64,000 nucleotides of DNA from Chryseobacterium oncorhynchi (GTDB lineage: Bacteria; Bacteroidota; Bacteroidia; Flavobacteriales; Weeksellaceae): the NCBI RefSeq assembly GCF_002899895.1, contig NZ_PPEI02000003.1, positions 1-64,000 of the forward strand, written 5' to 3'. Position numbers and translations under genes: made by a program. Below the pieces are notes generated by a model. That model worked only from the letters and a program-made list of their open reading frames with translations, was not told the DNA's origin and did no database searches. This document shows positions 1-8,005 of this stretch, piece by piece (position 1 is the stretch's first letter; the number at the start of each line of letters is the position of its first letter).

Positions 1-78
1 GTTCTTTCGTAGTCTATTATGTTTACGCCTATCTAAAGGCTTTCTGCGCTACTGAATGTACTCTCGTTTTCAGTGGGG

Positions 79-110
79 CAAAGATAGAAACTTATACCAC
101 AACTCGCAAA
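79..110 (-). promoter_or_regulatory. Strong candidate promoter reading off the left edge
   Basis: On the minus strand a TTTG (-33, at 107-110) is followed after exactly 20 bases by TATCTTTG (-7, at 79-86), a full match to the Bacteroidetes consensus. The transcript would start near 73 and run left. Its first 70 bases contain two short self-complementary stretches (ACTGAA with TTCAGT, and GCCT with AGGC), so a structured leader or RNA gene is possible. The gene itself lies outside the window. Confidence 0.55.
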
Positions 111-272
111 CTTATTTAACATAAAATTCATATCCAGTTCATATTTTACCTTAAGACACTGGAACGCAGAGAGAAAAATTTTAAACAAATGTTTGAGAGA
201 ATGCATGGGTGACGGATGAGTATCAGAGTTGGAGGGTCGGAGAGTGTTTTGGGAGGGGTTGAGGATGGGATA

Positions 273-311
273 AATGTATAATGTATAATGTATAATGTAT
301 AATGTATAATG
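273..311. repeat. Tandem repeat of a 7-base unit AATGTAT
   Basis: Five perfect copies of AATGTAT plus a partial sixth copy. It lies in gene-free DNA. The only open frame across it (minus strand) is low-complexity Tyr/Ile/His and has no sign of being a gene. Confidence 0.9.
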
Positions 312-372
312 AAAGGTATACCTATATATAATAGCAGAGGTTTTTCTAAAAACAAATATTCTTTATTTACGT

Positions 373-428
373 TTGGGCTAAAGCCAACAAGAACGTTTTC
401 TTTTTATTAAACGGGTTAAAACCCGTTT
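373..428. repeat. REP-like intergenic element with two hairpins
   Basis: Two palindromes stand side by side: TTGGGCTAAAGCCAA at 373-387 and AAACGGGTT-AA-AACCCGTTT at 409-428. From memory, paired GGCTAAAGCC and CGGGTTAAAACCCG hairpins recur between genes in Chryseobacterium genomes, which suggests a dispersed REP-like repeat. Only one copy is in this window, so the repeat status is not proven here. Confidence 0.5.
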
Positions 429-677
429 CTATTGAATTTTTACAGTCTGGATGATTATCTGGAGAGGATAATGATTATTCGTTGACAGGATCATCAACCA
501 CAATGAGCACGGATTTGCACAGAGGATGATGGTATAATATAGATAAGAGAGAAAGTTGATGATACGGAATACAACTATTCATAACCTAAAACCTAGAATT
601 GTAACTTCAAAACCAAAAAACAGGAACACGAAACACGAAACCCGAAAATCATCATTTATAATTTATAATTCCCTCCC

Positions 678-786
678 CTAGCCCTGATAGGAATGGTTAC
701 CCCACAGCTTACATTGGAGAGTGGGTGGGTTTGAGGCTTGGAATGCGCTGCAGCGAGGAGTAGAAATGGATAGCAGGAATAGCTCC
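678..786 (+). other. Conserved-looking noncoding element
   Basis: A relatively GC-rich island inside AT-rich repetitive DNA. It opens with CTAGCCCTGAT and ends with GATAGCAGGAATAGCTCC, with a CGCTGCAGCG palindrome and CCCCAC/GTGGG complementarity between. Elements with this opening and closing recur between genes in Flavobacteriia in my recollection, without a clear open frame. The rest of the gene-free stretch 1-894 holds the edge promoter, the 7-base tandem repeat, the hairpin pair and low-complexity AT/CA-rich DNA; I see no gene in it. Confidence 0.4.
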
Positions 787-894
787 TAAGAAATAGGATA
801 TACTAAATATATGATATACGAGTAATAAAAAACGGTTGGAAATGACAAATCCACCTATACTATATATAATAGATAAGCCTTTTAAGAAATCATA

Positions 895-1941
895 TCAATC
901 GAACAATCTCAGTTGCTGATCTCGTGTTCCAGTAAAATTAGAGGTGGAAAGCTTAGGAAACTCTTTTCCCTCGAAGAACTTCTTCTTTCCTATTTTAAAG
1001 GTTGTATGAATCATGTCTGCAATATTCCCTTCTCCTCTCTGTCTTTCAAAATATCTTTTATCTCCTAGTTTTCCTCCGCGCATGGAACGGATGAGATTAA
1101 GCACTTTTTGTGCCCTGTCTGGAAAATGAGATTCTATCCAGTTAACAAAAACAGGCTCTACTGTATCGTTTAACCGAACTATGGTATATCCAAAACTTAA
1201 AGCTCCAGCATCAGCAATTGTTTTAAGGATCGTTAAAGGCTCATCACTGTTGAGTCCCGGAATGATAGGTGCTACCATGACATGTACGGGAATATTATTT
1301 TCAGTGAGAATTTCTATGGCATTTAGTTTATTTTTTGCGGAACTTGTTCTTGGTTCCATTTTCCTCCTCAAATCTTCATTAATAGTAGGAATACTTAATG
1401 AAACAGAAACAAGGTTTTGCTCCGCCATGGGTTTTAAAATATCCAAATCCCTTAAGACCATTGCATTTTTTGTCAGAATATTGACAGGATGTCTGTAATC
1501 AAGACAAACCTGCAGTAGCTTTCTGGTGATTTCGAATTGTCTTTCAGCCGGCTGATAGCAGTCTGTATTACCAGACAGTAAAATTGGCGCCGCTTTATAT
1601 CCTCTTTTTTGAAAGAACTTTTCCAATAATTCAGGTGCATTTTTCTTCACCATGATCTTTCTTTCAAAATCAATTCCGGCACTATACCCCCAATATTCAT
1701 GGGTAGGTCTTGCAAAACAATAGGAACAACCATGTTCACATCCTTGATAAGGATTCATGGAATATTCCATTGGAAGATCTTCACTTTTAACCTGATTGAC
1801 AATCGTTTTCGGGAAAACTTCGGTGAAAGTAGTTTTTATGGTTTCGAAATCTTCATCTTCAGGCTCATAGGTATACTTGTCGAAACGATTGACTACGTTC
1901 CGCTGAGCACCCTGACCTTTTATGAAGTTTTCGTTTTTCAT
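895..1941 (-). CDS. PA0069-type radical SAM protein
   Basis: 348-residue radical SAM enzyme of the PA0069/Rv2578c group, related to spore photoproduct lyase-like proteins. The cluster-binding motif is Cys68-x3-Cys72-x2-Cys75 in the context GCSYCFARPTHEY, typical of this group. It should bind a 4Fe-4S cluster and cleave S-adenosylmethionine in the cytoplasm; the substrate of the family is not known. The C-terminal part (LLSGNTDCYQP, and the NILTKN segment) fits the rest of the TIM barrel. It is a single-gene unit, convergent with nothing on its left side. Length is normal for the family. Confidence 0.88.
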   Translation of the reverse strand: MKNENFIKGQGAQRNVVNRFDKYTYEPEDEDFETIKTTFTEVFPKTIVNQVKSEDLPMEYSMNPYQGCEHGCSYCFARPTHEYWGYSAGIDFERKIMVKKNAPELLEKFFQKRGYKAAPILLSGNTDCYQPAERQFEITRKLLQVCLDYRHPVNILTKNAMVLRDLDILKPMAEQNLVSVSLSIPTINEDLRRKMEPRTSSAKNKLNAIEILTENNIPVHVMVAPIIPGLNSDEPLTILKTIADAGALSFGYTIVRLNDTVEPVFVNWIESHFPDRAQKVLNLIRSMRGGKLGDKRYFERQRGEGNIADMIHTTFKIGKKKFFEGKEFPKLSTSNFTGTRDQQLRLFD

Positions 1942-2004
1942 TCTGATGTAAAATTAGAATGGAATTATTATAAAATAATGAACTTTAACATTAAAGTTTT
2001 CCAC

Positions 2005-2038
2005 AAAAAAAATCCAACACTTTCAAAAGCGTTGGATT
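2005..2038 (-). terminator. Intrinsic terminator of the 64-residue protein gene
   Basis: Read on the minus strand, AATCCAACGCTTT pairs with AAAGTGTTGGATT (2011-2038) and is followed by a run of T (2005-2010). Confidence 0.75.
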
Positions 2039-2063
2039 AAACATAATTAAATATATTTTTTTA

Positions 2064-2258
2064 CTACTTCAGCGCGTAAAATTCCACTCCGTGTGTTTCA
2101 TCGTCGTGGTTCTTTTCATCAAAGTGTCTGTGATAATCCGAATAGGTATCACTATATTTTTTGTCTTTTTTAGTTAATATCTTTTTTAATCCTATTAAGC
2201 TTAATACTGCCAAAAGACCAACTCCTCCTGCCAGCAAAACTCCAACTTCTTTTTTCAT
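2064..2258 (-). CDS. Small single-pass membrane protein, unknown
   Basis: 64 residues. A hydrophobic segment at residues 5-25 (GVLLAGGVGLLAVLSLIGL) is followed by a Lys-rich stretch and a polar, His/Asp-rich tail. Good intrinsic terminator directly downstream, which supports a real transcription unit. I recognise no family. It lies divergent from the gene at 2433, with a shared upstream region of about 170 bases. Confidence 0.6.
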   Translation of the reverse strand: MKKEVGVLLAGGVGLLAVLSLIGLKKILTKKDKKYSDTYSDYHRHFDEKNHDDETHGVEFYALK

Positions 2259-2432
2259 ATTTTCTTTGATTTATTATCGTTAGCATTGCAAAAAGTGTAC
2301 CTATTTTATTTTTCTAAATTATAAATTTTGTTAACATTAACCTCCATTTTCAAGAAAACTCTAATGTGTTATTTTTCTTATCTTTAGAAAAGCAATGGTT
2401 TAATTATTGCACTTAACAACAAAAATATTATT

Positions 2433-2783
2433 ATGGAAAATACAGAAAGCAGCGATAAAATGACAACTTTAAGCCAGGTCATGCAAACGCTCTCTGAAAG
2501 GGGGATTAAGCGAGAATTCAGAATGAATGAGAACTGTGAAATGAAATTTGAAAATTCTGATAAAGTCTACCAACCCTCTGAATTGGTGATCCTAAAAACT
2601 TATCGTTTTGAAGGAGACAGCAATCCGGATGACAATGCTGTATTATATGTATTAAAAGATGGTGCAGGAAACCGTGGAATGATCATTGATTCCTATGGTG
2701 CAGACAGCAATTATCCTGGTGAAAAATTTGATGAATTCCTTAGAAATATTCCTGTTTTGGATAGTGATGAATTCAATTATTAA
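2433..2783 (+). CDS. Conserved hypothetical protein, 116 residues
   Basis: Soluble acidic protein without signal peptide or membrane segment. The start has a near-consensus -7 element TATCTTTA about 45 bases upstream (2379-2386). Homologues in Chryseobacterium are, to my recollection, sometimes labelled phosphoribosylpyrophosphate synthetase, but 116 residues without a PRPP-binding motif cannot be that enzyme. The repeated pattern of Tyr/Asp/Gly near the C-terminus (GMIIDSYGADSNYPGE) is the most recognisable part. Function unknown. Confidence 0.65.
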   Translation: MENTESSDKMTTLSQVMQTLSERGIKREFRMNENCEMKFENSDKVYQPSELVILKTYRFEGDSNPDDNAVLYVLKDGAGNRGMIIDSYGADSNYPGEKFDEFLRNIPVLDSDEFNY

Positions 2784-2906
2784 AAGATAATACAAATATT
2801 AATTTTTTAAACCATTAAGATCGTTTTGATTAAAAAACAAAACAACAGGTTCTATTAATAATTGACATAATAAGTTAAGGATTAATACATTTAATGGTTT
2901 AAAAGA

Positions 2907-5573
2907 TTATTTTTCTTCAGTCTCCTCTTTCTTTTTAAATATTTTATTGAAAAAACCTTTCTTTTTCTCAACTTCTGCTGTAGCTTTCGGAGTAGCTTCT
3001 TTACTTTTTGAGTCTTTTATTTCTTTCTTAATCTCTTTTACCGACTGCTTCATTTCCTTTACTGTTGAAACGGCATTCTTTACTTTTGCCTCTGTTTTTT
3101 CAACATTTTTCCCAATCAGAGTTTTCTTCAAGCCTTGTTCAATTCCTTTCCAAAATAGATTAAAAAAGGATTTTGTAGGATCGCGTTCTACATTTTCTAC
3201 GGCAACTGATTCTGGAAAACTTCCTGAATTTGACTTTAAGAAAACATTCGCAACTGCCGTCAAAAAGCCTTTTTTCTCATGATTATGTTTATTTAAAACA
3301 GCAATCTTTAAGTCTTTATGCTTTAAGTTGAATGTCCCATGTAAACCGGCTGGATTTCCCTTAAAATTAAAAAACATTTCCTGAATAGTTCCGGCAGTAG
3401 CCGTCACATGAAGATAGGGCCTGATAAATGGATTAATCCCATTCATCGGAAGATTAGTCGTTTTACCTGAAATAGTGAAAGCATCATTTTGATCTGCAAC
3501 ATCAAAATTCCAGTTGACGGAAAGTGGCGACAAATTCATGAATGAGCAATTAATCTTAATATCAACCTTAGTAGGTTTTCCTTTTGCTTTGCCAGAATTC
3601 AGGTTTTTAACGTTCATATTAAAGTTGCCAAACGTTAGTTTCCCCGGCCCCATACTTTCTGGAGTATCTTCTTCGTAGACTAAAACCGAGTTTTTCAGAT
3701 CCAGATTATTAATATTCATGGGGATTTTAATGGATCTAAGCATCTTAGAATACAAAGCTTTCACCTTTGGGTCGTCTTTTGGAATTTTGCTTCTAAAAAT
3801 ATTGGCATTTGCAGATTGAATTGTAACATGAGAAGCATTGATGGATTTATTGTTGGAAAACAGATCCCAATCTCCCTCAGCAGTTACTTGTGCCATCTTT
3901 AAATCATACAAATCTCTTTCTACAGGTATCATTTTGATAAACTGAGCTCTCGAAACGAGAGGTTTCATTGCAAAATTATTGATCTGGACTTTATTTTTAT
4001 TCAATTTTAAAAGACCTAGGCTGATATTATAAAACTGAGTTTTATAAGCAAAATTACGGGTGGTCAGAAAATAATCCTTTACTTTAAAAGAAAGACCTTG
4101 ATTATTGCCTTTTGGTGCTATTTCGATACCGTTTATCGTAGCATTCAGATCATGGAATGCCAATGGTTCCTTTCCTTTATCATAAATAAGATTTGAATTT
4201 TTTAATGAAGTCTTTCTTATGATAACAGATCCTATGATCCCTGAATCAGCATTTTTCTTCGGCTTATTTTCTCCTGCCTTGATGGTTCCGTTTAGATTTT
4301 CAATAAGGAAATCCTTGATATCCAGATTCAGTTTTTTATTGATGAATTCTAGTTTATTAATATTAAAGGCAATGTGATTAGATTTTAAATCCAATGTTGT
4401 TTTTCCATTAGCAACAGAATTTGGAGAGAATAAAATATTCCTAAGCTCTCCATTGGTAGGCTTCAATGCAACACTTCCAATACTAATATTCTGATGATTG
4501 GAATAGGTAATATCCTTTCCTGAGAACGTAAAATCCTTATATCCTATTGGAATAACCTGTTCTGAGGTTTCTTTGTTAAATATCAGCTTATTGATATTCA
4601 AATTCAGGTTTCCAGCAGATAAAAGTCTGCTTCCGTCGGGTTTATTGACTTGAGCAATAGCATTTTTCAGTCTTATATTCTCTAAATTAATCTCAAAATT
4701 TAATGACTTCTCTGTTTTTTTAGCTTTTTTTACTCCGGTATTATAAACGATAACAACAGGATTTTGGAAGTCTGCATCTGCCAAAGAAATTTTATTTTTA
4801 TTTAAGATCACATACTTGAAATTCATTTCAGGAATAGAAAACTCAAACAGCTGAGTTTTTTTAGGATAATATTTCTTAAACTGCTCAAAGGACAACAGTG
4901 GAAGCAGCTTTAAATTTTTAACTGACATTTGTCCGTCAGCTGTATTAATGGATTGAATAGTAACAGCATATATATTATCCGGTCTGAAGAAAAAGCTTTC
5001 TCCTTTTATACTGTATCTATCAAAGACAATAGGTAATTTATTCTCCACAGATTCTTCCGTCATCTGTAGATTTTCTACAAATAGATTGAGTTTCTGTACA
5101 GAAAGCAACTTCTGTTTGGTATGTCTGAAAATAGCTACAGATCCATCATTGATCCTTATATTTTCGAATAAAAACGGATTCTTTTTCTTACCTGTTTTAC
5201 GATCAATAGGCCGAGCCAGAATTACATTTAAGTTGGGTTTGGCAAGTAAGAGATCGGAAGAGCTTATTTTTTTGTTGAAAATAGCATCATAGATTCCGAA
5301 GCGGCTAATCTTTAAGGTATCAACCGTCCCCTGAAGACCTAAAACATTGGTATTTTGCGGATCTTTACTATTAACAGAAATTCCTGTCGCAAGGATATTA
5401 CCTGTTCCTAGATCCACATCAAGATTTTTATAGGAAACCTTGTAGTCTGTATTGTTCTTTATATAGTTTGGAAGTTGGGTTTTCAGCCACATATTCAGTC
5501 CGAAATTCGCAGCAAGAAGTAATCCTGCCAGAATTCCGAAACTTATTAATAGTCTTTTAACCCATTTTTTCAT
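2907..5573 (-). CDS. AsmA/TamB-like envelope protein
   Basis: 888 residues: a short cytoplasmic start, one transmembrane helix at about residues 7-27, then a very long beta-rich periplasmic region of repeated 'NLNLNINKL'-like strands, ending in a Lys/Glu-rich coil (about 815-888). This layout is that of AsmA-like/DUF748 proteins, which in other bacteria bridge the envelope and help lipid transport or outer-membrane assembly. It follows the DUF2797 gene after 34 bases and probably shares its transcript. No catalytic motif is visible; substrate unknown. Confidence 0.7.
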   Translation of the reverse strand: MKKWVKRLLISFGILAGLLLAANFGLNMWLKTQLPNYIKNNTDYKVSYKNLDVDLGTGNILATGISVNSKDPQNTNVLGLQGTVDTLKISRFGIYDAIFNKKISSSDLLLAKPNLNVILARPIDRKTGKKKNPFLFENIRINDGSVAIFRHTKQKLLSVQKLNLFVENLQMTEESVENKLPIVFDRYSIKGESFFFRPDNIYAVTIQSINTADGQMSVKNLKLLPLLSFEQFKKYYPKKTQLFEFSIPEMNFKYVILNKNKISLADADFQNPVVIVYNTGVKKAKKTEKSLNFEINLENIRLKNAIAQVNKPDGSRLLSAGNLNLNINKLIFNKETSEQVIPIGYKDFTFSGKDITYSNHQNISIGSVALKPTNGELRNILFSPNSVANGKTTLDLKSNHIAFNINKLEFINKKLNLDIKDFLIENLNGTIKAGENKPKKNADSGIIGSVIIRKTSLKNSNLIYDKGKEPLAFHDLNATINGIEIAPKGNNQGLSFKVKDYFLTTRNFAYKTQFYNISLGLLKLNKNKVQINNFAMKPLVSRAQFIKMIPVERDLYDLKMAQVTAEGDWDLFSNNKSINASHVTIQSANANIFRSKIPKDDPKVKALYSKMLRSIKIPMNINNLDLKNSVLVYEEDTPESMGPGKLTFGNFNMNVKNLNSGKAKGKPTKVDIKINCSFMNLSPLSVNWNFDVADQNDAFTISGKTTNLPMNGINPFIRPYLHVTATAGTIQEMFFNFKGNPAGLHGTFNLKHKDLKIAVLNKHNHEKKGFLTAVANVFLKSNSGSFPESVAVENVERDPTKSFFNLFWKGIEQGLKKTLIGKNVEKTEAKVKNAVSTVKEMKQSVKEIKKEIKDSKSKEATPKATAEVEKKKGFFNKIFKKKEETEEK

Positions 5574-5607
5574 ATTGTGATTTGGTTTAATGTATCTTAA
5601 ATTAGGA

Positions 5608-6405
5608 TCAATTTTTTATAGCCAATTCGATTACATAGCCCTCATGTCCTCTTACATTGATAAAGTTCCCCCCTTCAAATGCAAGATATTGACCTTTAAT
5701 ACCAACAAGTTTCCCTGTAAATTCAGGTTTCTTATCTAAGGTAAATGAGGTTACCTTTTCTGGTTTTTCAAAAGGATAATCAAATTTCCACACTTCTTCT
5801 CCCTCACTATAGAACTTTTGAAAATCTTCAGGAAAATACTCTTTAATCTTTTGTCTGAAATCCGCAAGGTCTATCTCTCCCTCAAAATCATCCTGAAGCA
5901 TCTTTCTCCAGTTTGTTTTATCTTGTAAATGATCCTTTAGTGCAACTTCTATCATCCCAGCTTCATAACGATTTTCTGTTCTTGCAATGGGTAATGCAAA
6001 GGTTGCTCCCTGATCGATCCATCTTGTTGGGATCTGAGTATTTCTGGTTACTCCCACCTTTACATCACCAGTATAAGCAAGGTAAACGGTGTGGGGCTGA
6101 AGCTGAATTTGTTTTTCAACCTCCAGATCACGCTCTGCCACCCCTAAATGTGCTGTGGAAAGCTCCGGACGGATAATGGTATCACTTGCATAGGGACTTT
6201 CAAAAAAGCAACTCTTGCAGAATCCCATTCTGTAAATAGGTTTATTCTCACCACAATTTACGCACTGGAATCCGACATGTTTAATGCTTAACTCCTTTCC
6301 AAACAACTCATTCATGTGGATCAAATCCCCTGAAAGATTGAGATAATATTGGATAGGTTTTCCATCGTAGTTTGTCATTTTTAATATTTGCCCTTGAAAC
6401 TGCAT
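5608..6405 (-). CDS. DUF2797 zinc-ribbon protein
   Basis: 265 residues matching DUF2797. A zinc ribbon is formed by Cys48-x2-Cys51 and Cys63-x2-Cys66, followed by the family's 'HTVYLAYTGDVKVGVTR' segment, which resembles a GIY-YIG nuclease core. Biochemical function is not established for the family. First gene of a likely two-gene unit with the AsmA-like gene; divergent from the epimerase gene at 6494. An internal Met at residue 10 could be an alternative start, but the N-terminal residues before it fit the family. Confidence 0.82.
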   Translation of the reverse strand: MQFQGQILKMTNYDGKPIQYYLNLSGDLIHMNELFGKELSIKHVGFQCVNCGENKPIYRMGFCKSCFFESPYASDTIIRPELSTAHLGVAERDLEVEKQIQLQPHTVYLAYTGDVKVGVTRNTQIPTRWIDQGATFALPIARTENRYEAGMIEVALKDHLQDKTNWRKMLQDDFEGEIDLADFRQKIKEYFPEDFQKFYSEGEEVWKFDYPFEKPEKVTSFTLDKKPEFTGKLVGIKGQYLAFEGGNFINVRGHEGYVIELAIKN

Positions 6406-6468
6406 ATTATATTTATATTACTTTTTTACGTAAATTTAATGATTATATTTTTCAAAAAGTAAAATTTA

Positions 6469-6476
6469 TATTTTTG
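6469..6476 (+). promoter_or_regulatory. -7 element of the epimerase gene
   Basis: TATTTTTG matches TAnnTTTG and ends 17 bases before the ATG. Confidence 0.5.
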
Positions 6477-6493
6477 TATAAATAAAACCACAG

Positions 6494-7522
6494 ATGATTT
6501 ATCTTATAACAGGAGGCAGCGGGTTCATTGGTTCCCATTTAATTGAACGATTATTAAGAAATGGACATTCTGTCATAAACATTGACAATTTTGATGATTT
6601 CTACAACTATCAGATAAAAATTAAAAACACTTTAGAGTCAATTGATAAAATTTCGGATTTTGAGTTCTCTGACAAAGAGACTGATATTCAGCACCTAGTT
6701 TCCTTCTCTAACTCTCACAATTACACCCTTTATTATCAAGATATTAGAGATAAAAAAGGACTTGAAAATATTTTTAAAAGCCATTCTATTGATATGGTGA
6801 TCCACTTGGCAGCATTAGCCGGCGTTCGCCCTTCTATCGAAAGGCCTTTGGAGTATGAAGAAGTGAATGTTCGCGGTACCATGAACCTTTGGGAACTCTG
6901 CAAGGATTTTAATATTAAAAAATTCATTTGTGCTTCCTCATCAAGTGTTTATGGCAATAATGAAAAGACTCCGTTTTCAGAAACCGATAATGTAGATAAT
7001 CCTATTTCTCCTTATGCTGCTACCAAGAAATGTGGAGAAATTCTGGGACATGTTTATCATAAGCTTTATCATATTGATATGATCCAGCTAAGATTCTTTA
7101 CAGTATACGGACCAAGACAACGCCCAGATCTTGCCATACACAAATTCACTCAACTTATTTCTGAGGGAATAGAAATCCCTTTTTACGGAGATGGAAATAC
7201 AGCAAGAGATTATACGTATGTTGATGATATTATTGATGGCGTGACCAAATCTATTCTTTATCTGGAAAAGAATTCTGATGTCTATGAAATCCTTAATCTG
7301 GGAGAAAATCAGGTGATCACCCTAAACGACATGGTTGCAACCATAGAAAATGCCATGAACGTGACTGCTGTCAGAAAAAATCTGCCAATGCAGCCGGGTG
7401 ATGTCACAAAAACCAATGCAGATATTACAAAAGCAAAGGGTTTAATAGGCTATGAACCCTCCACAGACTTCCAAAATGGCATAAAAAAATTTGTGGAATG
7501 GTTTTTGAGAAAACGACATTAA
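6494..7522 (+). CDS. NAD-dependent sugar-nucleotide epimerase (UDP-glucuronate 4-epimerase type)
   Basis: 342-residue extended short-chain dehydrogenase. Rossmann nucleotide motif GGSGFIG at residues 7-13, catalytic Ser at 149-151 and Tyr174-x3-Lys178, and the conserved 'RFFTVYGPRQRPD' substrate-loop region. These are typical of UDP-glucuronate or related UDP-sugar 4-epimerases that feed capsule, LPS or exopolysaccharide synthesis. The exact sugar cannot be told from sequence reading. Stands alone, divergent from the DUF2797 gene; no glycosyltransferase neighbours. Confidence 0.82.
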   Translation: MIYLITGGSGFIGSHLIERLLRNGHSVINIDNFDDFYNYQIKIKNTLESIDKISDFEFSDKETDIQHLVSFSNSHNYTLYYQDIRDKKGLENIFKSHSIDMVIHLAALAGVRPSIERPLEYEEVNVRGTMNLWELCKDFNIKKFICASSSSVYGNNEKTPFSETDNVDNPISPYAATKKCGEILGHVYHKLYHIDMIQLRFFTVYGPRQRPDLAIHKFTQLISEGIEIPFYGDGNTARDYTYVDDIIDGVTKSILYLEKNSDVYEILNLGENQVITLNDMVATIENAMNVTAVRKNLPMQPGDVTKTNADITKAKGLIGYEPSTDFQNGIKKFVEWFLRKRH

Positions 7523-7633
7523 GTAAATTACTGACATGGCTGCCTTGCAGTTGGTGACAGTCATTTATAAGAAAAAATTATAAAAAGAATTGAAAATCAA
7601 GTATAAAAAAGTTTATTATACAACCTATTTTTA

Positions 7634-7641
7634 TACTTTTG
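7634..7641 (+). promoter_or_regulatory. -7 element of the DUF2795 gene
   Basis: TACTTTTG, an exact TAnnTTTG match 17 bases before the ATG. Confidence 0.55.
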
Positions 7642-7658
7642 CAAAAAATTAGAAAATT

Positions 7659-7880
7659 ATGTACTGGACATTAGAATTAGCTTCATATCTAAGTGACGCA
7701 CCTTGGCCAATGACAAAAGCAGAGCTTATTGACTACGCAATCAGAACTGGTGCTCCTATGGAAGTAGTTGAAAACCTTCAGGCAATCGAAGATGAAGGAG
7801 AAATTTATGAATCTATTGAGGAAGTATGGAGTGATTATCCTACGGACGAGGATTTCCTTTGGAACGAGGACGAATATTAA
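7659..7880 (+). CDS. DUF2795 protein
   Basis: 73-residue acidic protein matching DUF2795 of Bacteroidetes. The core (residues 14-50) reads like a small helical domain: WPMTKAELIDYAIRTGAP, VVENLQ. It ends in an acidic Asp/Glu/Trp tail. It has its own -7 element and an intrinsic terminator, so it is a monocistronic small gene. Function unknown; conserved position upstream of secA is plausible but not verified. Confidence 0.8.
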   Translation: MYWTLELASYLSDAPWPMTKAELIDYAIRTGAPMEVVENLQAIEDEGEIYESIEEVWSDYPTDEDFLWNEDEY

Positions 7881-7889
7881 TAAAGCGAT

Positions 7890-7920
7890 AAGCTTTAGGC
7901 TGCGTGCTTAGAGCTTTTTT
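7890..7920 (+). terminator. Intrinsic terminator after the DUF2795 gene
   Basis: AAGCTTTAGGC (7890-7900) pairs over 11 positions, with two G-T pairs, with GCTTAGAGCTT (7906-7916), five-base loop, then a T run. Confidence 0.8.
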
Positions 7921-8005
7921 GCCCTTTTTATATATTAACTTACACGATAAGCGTGTCATTTAAAACGCTTAAAGCATCTTGCATTAAGCATAAAGCAAAA
8001 AATTT

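Noticed and set aside
146..355. Minus-strand open frame of 69 codons
   Set aside because: It is made largely of the AATGTAT tandem repeat and AT-rich flank; low-complexity translation and no gene context.
7530..7561. Imperfect dyad ACTGACA...TGACAGT after the epimerase gene
   Set aside because: Could be a terminator stem (inner CTGC/GCAG), but several mismatches and no T tract; not strong enough to call.
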